From: Kineothrix sp. MSJ-39
GTDB lineage: Bacteria > Bacillota > Clostridia > Lachnospirales > Lachnospiraceae
DNA: 64,000 nucleotides
Reading direction: 5' to 3'
Assembly: GCF_018917935.1 (NCBI RefSeq)
Contig: NZ_JAHLPN010000008.1
Coordinates: 56,436-120,435, forward strand
The notes beneath the pieces were generated by a model. It made no database searches. It was not told the origin of the DNA and was given only the letters and a program-made list of their open reading frames with translations. Below, piece by piece: positions 9,264-17,217 of the stretch. Within the stretch, counting starts at the first letter, position 1. Each line of letters starts with the position of its first letter. The position numbers were made by a program, and so were the translations under genes.

Positions 9264-9507
9264 TGGTGTGGTACTTAACAGTATACATGGTCGAAAAATT
9301 TGGACAAGGGGGTGCGGAGAATCTTAAATAAAACTTCATAATTTATAACTATTCAGAGCCATGCAAATCCGTAATAAACTGACCATTTATTACCATAATT
9401 TAAAAAATGTCCTGTGTTGCGGAAGAAAAACACTGTGAAAATTTAACGCACAAAAGTGTTGACAGAAGGGGGAAAACAGGATAAAATAACTTTGGCTTTC
9501 GGCAGAT
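9264..9507. other. Intergenic stretch upstream of the amidase
   Basis: This stretch holds the promoter region of the minus-strand amidase gene. I see no gene. A minus-strand open frame covering 9390-9710 is made by the tandem repeats and hairpins that follow and has no convincing start. Confidence 0.5.
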
Positions 9508-9583
9508 ATGAAATTCAGCCTATCGTGAAAAGGCATGAAATTCAGCCCATCGTGAAAAGGTATGAAATTCAGCCCATCTCGAA
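9508..9583. repeat. 27-bp tandem repeat, about 2.8 copies
   Basis: The unit begins ATGAAATTCAGCC and ends GTGAAAAGG. Copies start at 9508, 9535 and 9562 and differ at one or two bases; the third is truncated where a hairpin begins. They are contiguous, without spacers, so this is not a CRISPR array. Confidence 0.85.
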
Positions 9584-9718
9584 TACTACGTATTCTCGAT
9601 GTCCGTTTATTTGCAAATGCAAATAAACGTAAAATAATTTCATCTCCGATCTTAGCAAATAAATTTGCACGATCGAATCTGAAATTATTTTTCTGAATTT
9701 GCGCAAGCAAATTGATTC
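9576..9718. repeat. Cluster of four hairpins ahead of the tRNA genes
   Basis: Four consecutive inverted repeats run up to the first tRNA base. They are GAATAC/GTATTC (9581-9595), a 12-bp perfect arm pair starting CGTTTATTTGCA (9604-9629), AAAATAATTTCA/TGAAATTATTTT (9631-9691, with further pairing inside), and GAATTTGC/GCAAATT (9695-9718). No coding frame is supported. They may be stacked miniature insertions or processing/termination structures. Confidence 0.7.
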
Positions 9719-9791
<73 letters not shown>

Positions 9792-9884
9792 TTATAACAG
9801 AAAATTGATAATGTGTCTTGACACGAAACAAGTTCTCTGTTATTATCTTATTTGTTCGGGTTATCCAGACAGGACAAAAGATAT

Positions 9885-9955
9885 GCGGGTGTAGTTCAAT
9901 GGTAGAACACCAGCCTTCCAAGCTGGATACGTGGGTTCGATTCCCATCACCCGCT
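9885..9955 (+). tRNA. tRNA-Gly (TCC)
   Basis: A 71-nt cloverleaf has acceptor GCGGGTG paired with CACCCGC and discriminator T. The anticodon loop CTTCCAA lies between CCAGC and GCTGG. CCA is not encoded. Confidence 0.97.
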
Positions 9956-10027
9956 TCTCTGAAATAACTCAGAGAAGAACATATTATTAACTTAATACCT
10001 TCAATGCATGGCAACATGCAAAAACAT

Positions 10028-10100
10028 GCGCGAGTGGCTCAGTTGGTGGAGCGCGACCTTGCCAAGGTCGAGGCCGCGGGTTCGAGTCCCGTCTCGCGCT
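10028..10100 (+). tRNA. tRNA-Gly (GCC)
   Basis: A 73-nt cloverleaf has acceptor GCGCGAG paired with CTCGCGC and discriminator T. The anticodon loop TTGCCAA lies between CGACC and GGTCG. It is the last tRNA of the cluster and is followed by a terminator. Confidence 0.96.
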
Positions 10101-10116
10101 CTTATTTTTTACACGA

Positions 10117-10145
10117 AAAGGATATCCATGTGGATATCCTTTTTT
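10117..10145 (+). terminator. Terminator of the tRNA cluster
   Basis: The arms AAAAGGATATCC and GGATATCCTTTT surround a four-base loop and the 3' arm continues into TTTTT. The symmetrical A/T flanks allow it to work on both strands. Confidence 0.85.
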
Positions 10146-10156
10146 CGTGTATATTC

Positions 10157-10400
10157 CGGTTGTTTCTGCATGTTATCTATGTTAAACTGATTACAAGCAG
10201 AAAGTCAAAATCATATTTTACATGGGATGGCTTGCCATCCCATTTTCTATTTATTATAGGTAGCTTTGAACAGTTACTATGATATATCTAAATATTTCAA
10301 GAAACTTCACTGCTTAATTTCACAGACAAATAAATAGCAGGGAGGTTTCAAAGAATATGGACCTCTCTGGGTAAGCATGGCTTACAGAAAAGGAGGTCAT
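10157..10400 (+). promoter_or_regulatory. Duplicated structured 5' leader of the Rpn gene
   Basis: This 244-bp leader recurs nearly unchanged at 14921-15164 before the second Rpn copy. It contains the hairpin ATGGGATGGC/GCCATCCCAT (10222-10243). Near the start codon it has GGAGGT (10341), GACCTC (10360), the small hairpin GTAAGC-atg-GCTTAC (10371-10385) and the ribosome binding site AGGAGGTC (10391). GACCTC can pair either with the upstream AGGGAGGT or with the ribosome binding site, giving two exclusive folds. Control of translation by such a switch is inference. Confidence 0.6.
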
Positions 10401-11267
10401 ATGACACAAAGAAAAGTTACACCAGATAAGGGGACTGCAAAAGGCAAGACGGAAGCAATCAATTTTGATGAAATTGGAATTACCAACGATTTTATGTTTG
10501 GAACAGTATTCCGGGATAAGGTAAAATGTAAGGAACTTCTGCAAAGAATACTGAAGATTAAACTGACTGAGATTGAGGTTGTAGAGCCGCAGAAGATGAT
10601 GAAAACCACTCTTATCGGAAAAGGAATTCGTATTGACGTTTATGCCAAAGATAGCGAGGGCAATGTGTATGATATCGAAATGCAGACGACGGAAGAAATA
10701 GATCTGCATTTAAGAACGCGTTATTATCATAGTGAGATGGACAGTTACCAGATCCGTGCAGGACAGAAATATTTTAACCTGAAACAGTCGGTTGTGATTT
10801 TTATCTGTACCTTTGATCCTTTTGCAGATGATAGAAGTATTTACACATTTGAGTCAGTATGTAAAGAGAATAAAGAACTTGTGCTTGCGGATAAACGGCG
10901 AACGTATTTTGTAAATATAAACGGGAATAGAGAAGGGATCAGCGAAGATACGACGAAACTGCTTGATTATTTCAAAACCGGGCAGCCAACAGATCGTTAT
11001 ACAGAGGATATTCAAGAGCAAGTGCAGATTATTCGAAATGATGACGATTGGAGGGAGAATTATATGACAATCGAGATGAAAATGGATCAGAAATATGAAC
11101 AGGGTAAAAATGAGGGAATACAACTTGGAAGAAGTGAAGGCGAAATCAGTAAAGAAAGAGAACTGATCACCAAATGGCTGCAAAAGGGTAAATCACTTGC
11201 TGAAATCGCAGAGGATCTGGATCAATCAGAGGAATATGTGAAAAGTCTGATCTGTTCTCAGAAATAA
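10401..11267 (+). CDS. Rpn family PD-(D/E)XK nuclease / putative transposase
   Basis: The 288-residue protein has the Rpn-family nuclease core with Asp79 and Glu93-x-Gln95 in YDIEMQ. The C-terminal end is a charged GxxxG-type helix followed by an LAEIAEDL helix-turn segment. I chose the ATG at 10401 because AAAGGAGG lies directly upstream; an in-frame ATG at 10377 has no site and lies in the leader hairpin. A zinc-ribbon gene follows after 18 bp. A decayed paralogue lies at 15165. Family members promote RecA-independent recombination in E. coli; activity here is untested. Confidence 0.88.
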   Translation: MTQRKVTPDKGTAKGKTEAINFDEIGITNDFMFGTVFRDKVKCKELLQRILKIKLTEIEVVEPQKMMKTTLIGKGIRIDVYAKDSEGNVYDIEMQTTEEIDLHLRTRYYHSEMDSYQIRAGQKYFNLKQSVVIFICTFDPFADDRSIYTFESVCKENKELVLADKRRTYFVNINGNREGISEDTTKLLDYFKTGQPTDRYTEDIQEQVQIIRNDDDWRENYMTIEMKMDQKYEQGKNEGIQLGRSEGEISKERELITKWLQKGKSLAEIAEDLDQSEEYVKSLICSQK

Positions 11268-11285
11268 AGAGGAAAGGAGAAAAAC

Positions 11286-11501
11286 ATGATCTGTCCGGAA
11301 TGTGGAAGGGAGCTGGAAAAGGGAATCATTGAGGCAAAGGATGCAGGAAGTCTGACGCAGTCGCTGACAATGGTATTCTGGTATCCGGAGGAATATAAAA
11401 ACAAAATGTTCAAAAAGAATACGGTAAATCTGAGATTAAAAGCGGAAGGCTATTATTGTGATGAGTGCATGAAGGTCTTCGCTTCGTTTGAAGAAAAATA
11501 A
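11286..11501 (+). CDS. Small zinc-ribbon protein
   Basis: The 71-residue protein has CPEC at the N-terminus and CDEC near the C-terminus, a likely four-cysteine zinc site. It resembles the small conserved DUF6487-type proteins. AAAGGAG precedes the start. It lies 18 bp after the nuclease and 14 bp before a small membrane protein, so the three are probably co-transcribed. The function is unknown. Confidence 0.8.
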   Translation: MICPECGRELEKGIIEAKDAGSLTQSLTMVFWYPEEYKNKMFKKNTVNLRLKAEGYYCDECMKVFASFEEK

Positions 11502-11515
11502 AGGAGTAAATAAAA

Positions 11516-11938
11516 ATGAATGAAACAAAAGAAAACAATCATCAGGAAAGTTATGTTTTGAAATTCCCTAAGGAACTGGGAGCTGTATATGTATGTTTGT
11601 GTGTAGTGGGGATTCTGCTTTTTATCCTCTTTGCATGGGTTAAGATATGTAAGAATCCTGATATTTCAATAGGTACTTTTGTATTTGCGATCATTGTTGC
11701 GCTGATTGGGTTATATGTTAAGCTTTATGCGGATAAATGGGAGATCATCGTAAAAGAAGGGCAACTGGAGATCCATCGTATGTTACATAAAGTGCAGATC
11801 GTTCCTATTGTAGGACTTGAAGTTGCCTATGGTTCAAAATCTGAAATGATCCTTTCTCAAAATGGAAAGAAGATCATTACGCTCGATAGACTTACTGTGA
11901 ATTACGATAAATTGCAGGCGACTCTGGCGGACAAATAG
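11516..11938 (+). CDS. Small membrane protein with PH-like C-terminal domain
   Basis: The 140-residue protein has two membrane segments (about residues 22-44 and 55-72) and a cytoplasmic beta-rich tail. The tail contains a W-E-I-I-V-K-E-G strand pattern as in short bacterial PH-like (DUF6560-type) domains. A ribosome binding site AAAGGAG stands upstream. No specific function can be assigned. Confidence 0.75.
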   Translation: MNETKENNHQESYVLKFPKELGAVYVCLCVVGILLFILFAWVKICKNPDISIGTFVFAIIVALIGLYVKLYADKWEIIVKEGQLEIHRMLHKVQIVPIVGLEVAYGSKSEMILSQNGKKIITLDRLTVNYDKLQATLADK

Positions 11939-12013
11939 ATAAAATTTTAAGTTGACAATCCAGTTAGACTGTACTAACCTAAAGGCGATGAGGGCAGAAA
12001 CTGGAGGAAAACT

Positions 12014-12943
12014 ATGAAAAAATTATTTTTTGAAACGGAAAAAGACGGTTTTTATGGGACTTATTATGAAAATCCACAAGGTTCGGATTGTGCAGTCATT
12101 GGATTATTCGGAGATGATCCGAATGACTATATGGCAAAATGTGGTGCAAAATGGTTACATAAAAACGGTGTAAACGTGCTTTGTATGTCTCCCGGAAAGA
12201 AGAATTACAGTCATGTAAATTATCCACTGGAGAGAATAGAAACAGCGATCAAGTGGCTGAAAAACAATGGAAATCGTAAGGTCGGAATTATGGGAATGAG
12301 TACAGCAGGTATGGATTCGATTGTTGCTGCTTCTTATTTTCCTGACATTACATTGACCTTTGGACTGACACCGAGTGACTTTGTATGGCAGGGCTTTGAA
12401 CAGGGAAAAAAGGATGGCTGCGGTGAATGGCCGATTCCGGGCGCATCTACTCTTTCCTGGAAGGGAGAACCACTCGCTTATATGCCATTTGTGTATGAAC
12501 ATCCGGTTTACTGGCAGAAGATTATGGAAGAAACGAAAGGTTCCGGTGATTTTGAACGTAGTACATGCCTGTTCATTGATTCTGAAAAAGCAAGAGAACA
12601 CACGGAAGAAGAGATGATCAAGGTTGAAAATATCAAAGGGAAACTGATTCTTGTCGGTGCAGAGGATGATTCCTTCTGGGAAACAGCAAAATATATCCGC
12701 CGTATGGATCAGCGTCTGAAAGAGCATCCGCATAGCTGTGACTATGAGATTCTGGTATATGAGCACGGAACGCATTTTGTTCTGCCGGAATCACTGCTCC
12801 GAAAAGCATTACCTGTAGGGCTTAAATTCGTACTGCGCTTTATTTTCAAAGCTGCAAAAGACTATCCGAATGAGTGCGAAGCAACCAGAAAAGATATTGA
12901 TAAAAAGCTTTCTGCCGCAATTAAGGCATGGAAGGAATCATAA
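12014..12943 (+). CDS. Alpha/beta hydrolase, acyl-CoA thioester hydrolase/BAAT C-terminal type
   Basis: The 309-residue cytoplasmic hydrolase has nucleophile Ser96 in GMSTAG, a probable acid in GAEDDSFW and His in EHGTHF, the usual catalytic triad order. The domain matches the BAAT C-terminal family of thioesterase-like hydrolases. The natural substrate cannot be read from sequence. TGGAGG precedes the ATG. Its stop codon overlaps the first arm of its terminator. Confidence 0.82.
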   Translation: MKKLFFETEKDGFYGTYYENPQGSDCAVIGLFGDDPNDYMAKCGAKWLHKNGVNVLCMSPGKKNYSHVNYPLERIETAIKWLKNNGNRKVGIMGMSTAGMDSIVAASYFPDITLTFGLTPSDFVWQGFEQGKKDGCGEWPIPGASTLSWKGEPLAYMPFVYEHPVYWQKIMEETKGSGDFERSTCLFIDSEKAREHTEEEMIKVENIKGKLILVGAEDDSFWETAKYIRRMDQRLKEHPHSCDYEILVYEHGTHFVLPESLLRKALPVGLKFVLRFIFKAAKDYPNECEATRKDIDKKLSAAIKAWKES

Positions 12944-12962
12944 CAGGTCAGCCCTGTTTTTT
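12942..12962 (+). terminator. Short terminator of the hydrolase gene
   Basis: AACAGG and CCTGTT enclose a five-base loop and run into six T residues. The hairpin begins within the hydrolase stop codon, and its loop contains the stop codon of the convergent gene at 12948. Confidence 0.7.
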
Positions 12963-13538
12963 ATAAAAATGGAAATCGCAGCAGTCTTTGCCGTGCCCTA
13001 ATGTTTTTGTTCGTGAAAAAGCCAGCTTTTTGAGACTGCCATAGGTCACATTATCAGCATCGCAGAATATATGGCATAACTGGGGACATCCGTTTTCTGC
13101 GCATGCTGTGTGCCAGAGGCATTTTGTGATCGTTACGTCAAAGTAATCTTTGCCGTGGGTTTGCACACTTTCCTGCAGATCTGTGTGTTGCATGACATGA
13201 AGGAATATTGTGCTGTAAAGGAAGTAAAAGCCGGGTATGATTTCCATTTTTTTCATAGAAGAATGCATATTTGCAGCAACGTGATCAAACATGTATTTCT
13301 CCATATAAGTAGTTACCGCTTCTTTGGAGAGATTTTCTTCTGACAGAGCTTTATACAGGGCTATGCCCGGAAGAATGGTGCCGATAAGCGTTTTCATCTG
13401 GTTTTTTGATTTATTCCGGGTGTTTTCAATCAGAGAGCGGAGTATGGATGACTGTTTGTTGAATAGTGAACCTCCTCTGCTTTTTCCGAATTCTCCGATC
13501 AGAAATGCTTTGATTTGTTTTTGCTGTTTGATCCGCAT
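12948..13538 (-). CDS. L-2-amino-thiazoline-4-carboxylate hydrolase family protein
   Basis: The 196-residue protein matches the ATC hydrolase family in its central segment: the HVMQHTD to TITKCLWHTACAENGCPQLC region is cysteine- and histidine-rich as in that family. The founding enzyme opens the thiazoline ring on the way to L-cysteine, but most members are uncharacterised and that activity should not be assumed. It converges on the hydrolase with a four-base gap. Confidence 0.7.
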   Translation of the reverse strand: MRIKQQKQIKAFLIGEFGKSRGGSLFNKQSSILRSLIENTRNKSKNQMKTLIGTILPGIALYKALSEENLSKEAVTTYMEKYMFDHVAANMHSSMKKMEIIPGFYFLYSTIFLHVMQHTDLQESVQTHGKDYFDVTITKCLWHTACAENGCPQLCHIFCDADNVTYGSLKKLAFSRTKTLGHGKDCCDFHFYKKQG

Positions 13539-13623
13539 TGTTTATTACTCCTTGCTAATTGTCTGGTAAAAGAATAACGCGATTCTGCATTTTGTACAAT
13601 GGTAAGTTGGCATCATGTAGAGA

Positions 13624-13680
13624 GCAACTGCATGAGTTGCATAAAAATGGTGGTACGCAACCGGGGTTGCGGGATATAAT
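13624..13680 (+). promoter_or_regulatory. Promoter with two inverted repeats upstream of the XRE gene
   Basis: GCAACT-gcatg-AGTTGC (13624-13640) and CGCAACC-gg-GGTTGCG (13656-13671) share the half-site GCAAC/GTTGC. The second lies four bases before TATAAT (13675-13680), in the -35 to -10 region. They are good candidates for operators of the XRE protein encoded just downstream. Confidence 0.5.
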
Positions 13681-13712
13681 CTGCCTATCAATTCAGTTGA
13701 GGAGATGGGAAA

Positions 13713-14387
13713 ATGACTTTGGGTGAAACAATAAAGCAAGCGAGAATGGCAAAAAATATGTCGCAGGAAGATCTGGCAAATGAGGTCGGCGTATCCAGAC
13801 AGGCAATATCAAAGTGGGAAAGCAATAAAGCCATACCGACAGGAATTAACAGGGAGTGCCTCAATTCTGTTTTGGATATTTCTGTTGATCTGGAACATCA
13901 AAAAAATGGACAAGGGACTGGCAGCAAGAGAAAGTTCATTATAATAATCGGAATAGTGATTTTGTTGGTATTCATTTCTGTTCTGGTGATTCTGCTATGT
14001 AAATCACAGAATGAAATGATTAAGACGGAAGAACCGTCTGATATCAGTATCAGATTTTTTGATGCAGATATGAATGATGTCTTTGATGAGGCATTGTGGT
14101 ATCCTGCGGCGGACATTGTTGGAATCATGATCCAATGGGAAGTGGGAACTCCCGATACGATCAAAATGTTTGCTACTCCCAGTGGTAGCGAAACAATGGA
14201 AGAAACGGAGCTGCTTGTCACAAAAAGCATTAAGGATGGGGAACATGTGGTATTATTGCCTTTGCCAGCAGATCAACTGAAAAGACTCTATATGACGCAT
14301 GTTTATTTTGAGCTGGATTTTCAGGGAAACATCATCACATCTGAAGATTATAACTTTATATATGATGATACGGAGAATGCTTTATAG
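13713..14387 (+). CDS. Membrane-anchored XRE-family transcriptional regulator
   Basis: The 224-residue protein starts with an XRE helix-turn-helix (residues 1-55, with SQEDLANEVGVSRQAISKWE). It then has one membrane segment (about 72-95) and an extracytoplasmic domain of about 125 residues. GAGGAG lies before the start. A four-segment membrane protein follows 15 bp later, so the pair may sense and respond at the membrane. The signal is unknown. Confidence 0.82.
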   Translation: MTLGETIKQARMAKNMSQEDLANEVGVSRQAISKWESNKAIPTGINRECLNSVLDISVDLEHQKNGQGTGSKRKFIIIIGIVILLVFISVLVILLCKSQNEMIKTEEPSDISIRFFDADMNDVFDEALWYPAADIVGIMIQWEVGTPDTIKMFATPSGSETMEETELLVTKSIKDGEHVVLLPLPADQLKRLYMTHVYFELDFQGNIITSEDYNFIYDDTENAL

Positions 14388-14402
14388 GAGGTTATACTTA
14401 AA

Positions 14403-14894
14403 ATGTTGATAACAATTATTGCAGCAGTTATGGTTATGGTAGCATATTTTCTTGTTTTGTATGGCGGTGTTGGGTTTATTCAGGACAAGAAATTCTTCTC
14501 TTCTGCGCCAAAGGAAGTTTTGGATGCAGTGCCTGACCATAAGGAAAGATTTCCTGGTGCGCATGTAATTGGCTGGATCATTGCAGGAATCGCAGTACTT
14601 TTGTTTATTGGTGCGGCTGTTCTGAGCGTCTGGGATGGCATTAGAAATGGCTTCAGCTTTTGGAATTTCTTTGCAAGATTTCTGATTATACTTTATGTCA
14701 TGGAAATTTATGATATATGCTTCTTTGACTGGGTACTTCTTTGTCACTCCAATTTCTTCCCGCACTTTTATCCGGAAGTGGATGGCATCATGGAGCCGTA
14801 TTTGTTTGGCTATAATAAGAAGACACATATCATGCACTTTATTATCTATATCCCGATCTGTGCTGTGATCGGCTGGATCTGTACATTCTTTTAA
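14403..14894 (+). CDS. Uncharacterised four-segment membrane protein
   Basis: The 163-residue protein has hydrophobic stretches at about residues 3-22, 56-78, 88-108 and 145-163. I do not recognise the family. It is probably co-transcribed with the XRE regulator, with AGGAGG 11 bases ahead of the start. The 26 bp after the stop lead directly into the duplicated Rpn leader. Confidence 0.7.
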   Translation: MLITIIAAVMVMVAYFLVLYGGVGFIQDKKFFSSAPKEVLDAVPDHKERFPGAHVIGWIIAGIAVLLFIGAAVLSVWDGIRNGFSFWNFFARFLIILYVMEIYDICFFDWVLLCHSNFFPHFYPEVDGIMEPYLFGYNKKTHIMHFIIYIPICAVIGWICTFF

Positions 14895-14920
14895 AGAATA
14901 TTAGGGAGAGGAAATATTAT

Positions 14921-15164
14921 CGGTTGTTTCTGCCTGTTATCTATGTTAAACTGATTACAAGCAGAAAGTCAAAATCATATTTTACATGGGATGGCTTGCC
15001 ATCCCATTTTCTATTTATTATAGGTAGCTCTGAATAGTTACTATGATATATCTAAATGTTTCAAGAAACTTCACTGCTTAAATTCCACAAAAATAAATAG
15101 CAGGGAGGTTTTAAAGTATAACAGACCTCTCTGGGTAAGCATGGCTTACAGAAAAGGAGGTCAT
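14921..15164 (+). repeat. Second copy of the Rpn leader
   Basis: This is nearly identical to 10157-10400, including the ATGGGATGGC hairpin (14986-15007), GGAGGT (15104), GACCTC (15124), the GTAAGC/GCTTAC hairpin and the ribosome binding site. The segment between GGAGGT and GACCTC is the one that has changed most, while the pairing segments are intact. Confidence 0.85.
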
Positions 15165-16086
15165 ATGACACAGAAACGAAAAACTGTCGTATCGGATAAG
15201 GGAACAGTAAAAGGCAAGACGGAAACGATCAATTTTGATGAAATTGGTATTACCAATGATTTCATGTTTGGTACGGTATTCCGGGATAAGGAAAAATGTA
15301 AAGAACTGCTCCAGAGAATATTGAAGATCAGACTGGTTGAGATTGAAGTTGTAGAGCCGCAGAAGATAATGAAAACCACTCTTATTGGAAAAGGAATCCG
15401 CATTGATATTTATGCAAAAGATAGTGAAGGTAATGTGTATGATATCGAAATGCAGACGACAGAAGAAACAGATCTGCACCTGAGAACGCGGTATTATCAC
15501 AGTGAAATGGACAGCTACTAGATTCGTGCAGGACAGAAGTATTTTAATCTGAAACAGTCGGTTGTGATATTTATTTGTACTTTTGATCCTTTTGCAGATG
15601 ATAGGAGCATTTATACGTTTGAGACGACATGTAAGGAAAATAAAGAGCTGGCGCTTGCAGATAAGCGGCAAACGTATTTTGTAAATGTGAATGGGAATAG
15701 AGAGGGAATCAGCGAAGATACAACGAAACTGCTTGATTATTTCAAAACCGGGCAACCAACAGATCATTATACAAAAGATATTCAAAAGCAAGTGCAGATT
15801 ATTCGAAATGATGATGATAAATGTATCAAGTTTTCTATGAAAACTTGATATGCAGCATCAGCCCATTTGCCAAAGGCAAATTTGCATGGGCTGATGTTCC
15901 AAGTGGAGGGAGAATTATATGACGATAGAAATGAAAATGGATCAGAGATATGAACAGGGGAAAAATGAAGGCGAGCAAAACCGGGATAGGGAACTGATCG
16001 CTAAGTGGCTGCAAAAGGGAAAAACAATTGCCGAGATTGCAGAGGATCTGGACAGATCAGAGGAATATGTAAAGAACCTGATGTAG
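15165..16086 (+). pseudogene. Rpn family nuclease, broken second copy
   Basis: The frame follows the intact paralogue at 10401 closely up to a TAG at 15519-15521, where the paralogue has a CAG glutamine codon. After the stop the homology continues in frame until an 85-bp insertion at 15819-15903, then resumes to the normal C-terminus ending at 16086. The D and ExQ nuclease residues are still present in the first part. The C-terminal fragment has its own GGAGGG and ATG (15919), but two disruptions make a functional full-length protein unlikely. Confidence 0.88.
15819..15903. mobile_element. 85-bp double-hairpin insertion
   Basis: Alignment with the intact copy shows 85 extra bases between matching sequences. 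They contain the hairpins ATCAAGTTTT/AAAACTTGAT (15825-15849) and CATCAGCCCAT/ATGGGCTGATG (15856-15896, with GCC/GGC inside). I see no open frame, no clear terminal repeats and no convincing target duplication, so the class is unclear: a MITE or REP-like element is possible. Confidence 0.7.
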
Positions 16087-16118
16087 GAAAGAGGGATATT
16101 TTTAATTGTGAAGAACGT

Positions 16119-16151
16119 AGAAACCTTTTGGAAACAAAGGGTTTCTTTTTT
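16119..16151 (+). terminator. Intrinsic terminator after the Rpn pseudogene
   Basis: AGAAACCTTTTG pairs with CAAAGGGTTTCT (one wobble) around a GAAA loop and is followed by TTTTT. Confidence 0.85.
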
Positions 16152-16248
16152 ATGCAATAATTTTACAAAAACCAGACAAATCTTTTACCTTATCTTGATT
16201 TTATCAATTCATAGCAGGCAGTATCCTACAGGAAAAGGAGGATAGTGT

Positions 16249-17217
16249 ATGAACGGAAAACCATATCTTGAATTTCGGGAAGACGGTACCTTTCATGTTT
16301 TACATATTACGGATCTGCAGGAGGGCGTGCATCCGAAAAAGGACACGCTGCGTCTGCTACATGCACTTCTGGATACGGCGAAACCGGATCTTGTCATTCT
16401 GACGGGAGATCAGTTAAAAGGATATTCGCCGGCATTTCGTCTTCTGGGAAAGGAAAGTGTTCAAAATACATTACATATGCTGACAGAACCGATGGAAAAA
16501 CGTGGTATTCCCTATGCGGTCACATTTGGAAATCATGATCTGCAGTGTGGTCTGTCTAATGAGGAGCAGGCTGCTATTTATCGTAGTTATCCTTATTGTA
16601 TCTGCCCGGCAGAAGAACAGGATGCAGGTACATTTTATCTGAAGATCAGGAACAGCAGCGGAGCAGAGGTACTTCGTTTTTATCTGGTCGACAGTGGAAA
16701 TAAGACTGTGCACGGGCAGTATGCACCGCCTACTGCAACAGTTTTGGACTGGTTAAAAGAGAAACTTTCCCAGGATCAGGTTCCATCCATGGTATTTCAG
16801 CATATTCCACTGCCGGAATATAAAAAATGCAGGAATGTTACTTTGAAGGAACGGATTTGCAGTCCTGAGAAAAATGCGGGAGAGTTTGAACTGCTGCGTG
16901 ACAGCGGGCAGGTCATGGCAGTATTTTGCGGACACGATCATAAAAATGATTTTGTGGGACAGGTAGACGGTATTGATCTGGGGTATACACCGTCGGGCGG
17001 CTTTGCCTGCTATGGACCGGGCGCAGAACGCGGCGGAAGATTGCTGACTTTCCATGTGGATCGACCGATGCACTATGAAACAAAGCTGCTCCGCTATTGT
17101 GACATTGTAGCACCGCATACGGGGAATCGGATCAAGGAATTTTTCGATACCCATACACCGACCTGTTGGCCGGGCAGAACAGAATTGATAGATGAGGAGA
17201 ATTTGGAAAATGCGTAA
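16249..17217 (+). CDS. Metallophosphoesterase (calcineurin-like)
   Basis: The 322-residue protein has the calcineurin-like metal motifs in order: ITDLQ (near residue 21), LTGDQ, FGNHD, QHIPLPE and GHDHKND. No signal peptide is visible, so it is probably cytoplasmic. Relatives act on phosphomono- or diesters but the substrate is unknown. AAAGGAGG lies upstream. The last codons overlap the following MFS gene, so the two are coupled. Confidence 0.9.
   Translation: MNGKPYLEFREDGTFHVLHITDLQEGVHPKKDTLRLLHALLDTAKPDLVILTGDQLKGYSPAFRLLGKESVQNTLHMLTEPMEKRGIPYAVTFGNHDLQCGLSNEEQAAIYRSYPYCICPAEEQDAGTFYLKIRNSSGAEVLRFYLVDSGNKTVHGQYAPPTATVLDWLKEKLSQDQVPSMVFQHIPLPEYKKCRNVTLKERICSPEKNAGEFELLRDSGQVMAVFCGHDHKNDFVGQVDGIDLGYTPSGGFACYGPGAERGGRLLTFHVDRPMHYETKLLRYCDIVAPHTGNRIKEFFDTHTPTCWPGRTELIDEENLENA

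Noticed and set aside
9390..9710. 106-codon minus-strand frame with an internal repeated peptide
   Set aside because: The repetition comes from the 27-bp DNA repeats and the rest from hairpins; there is no start signal.
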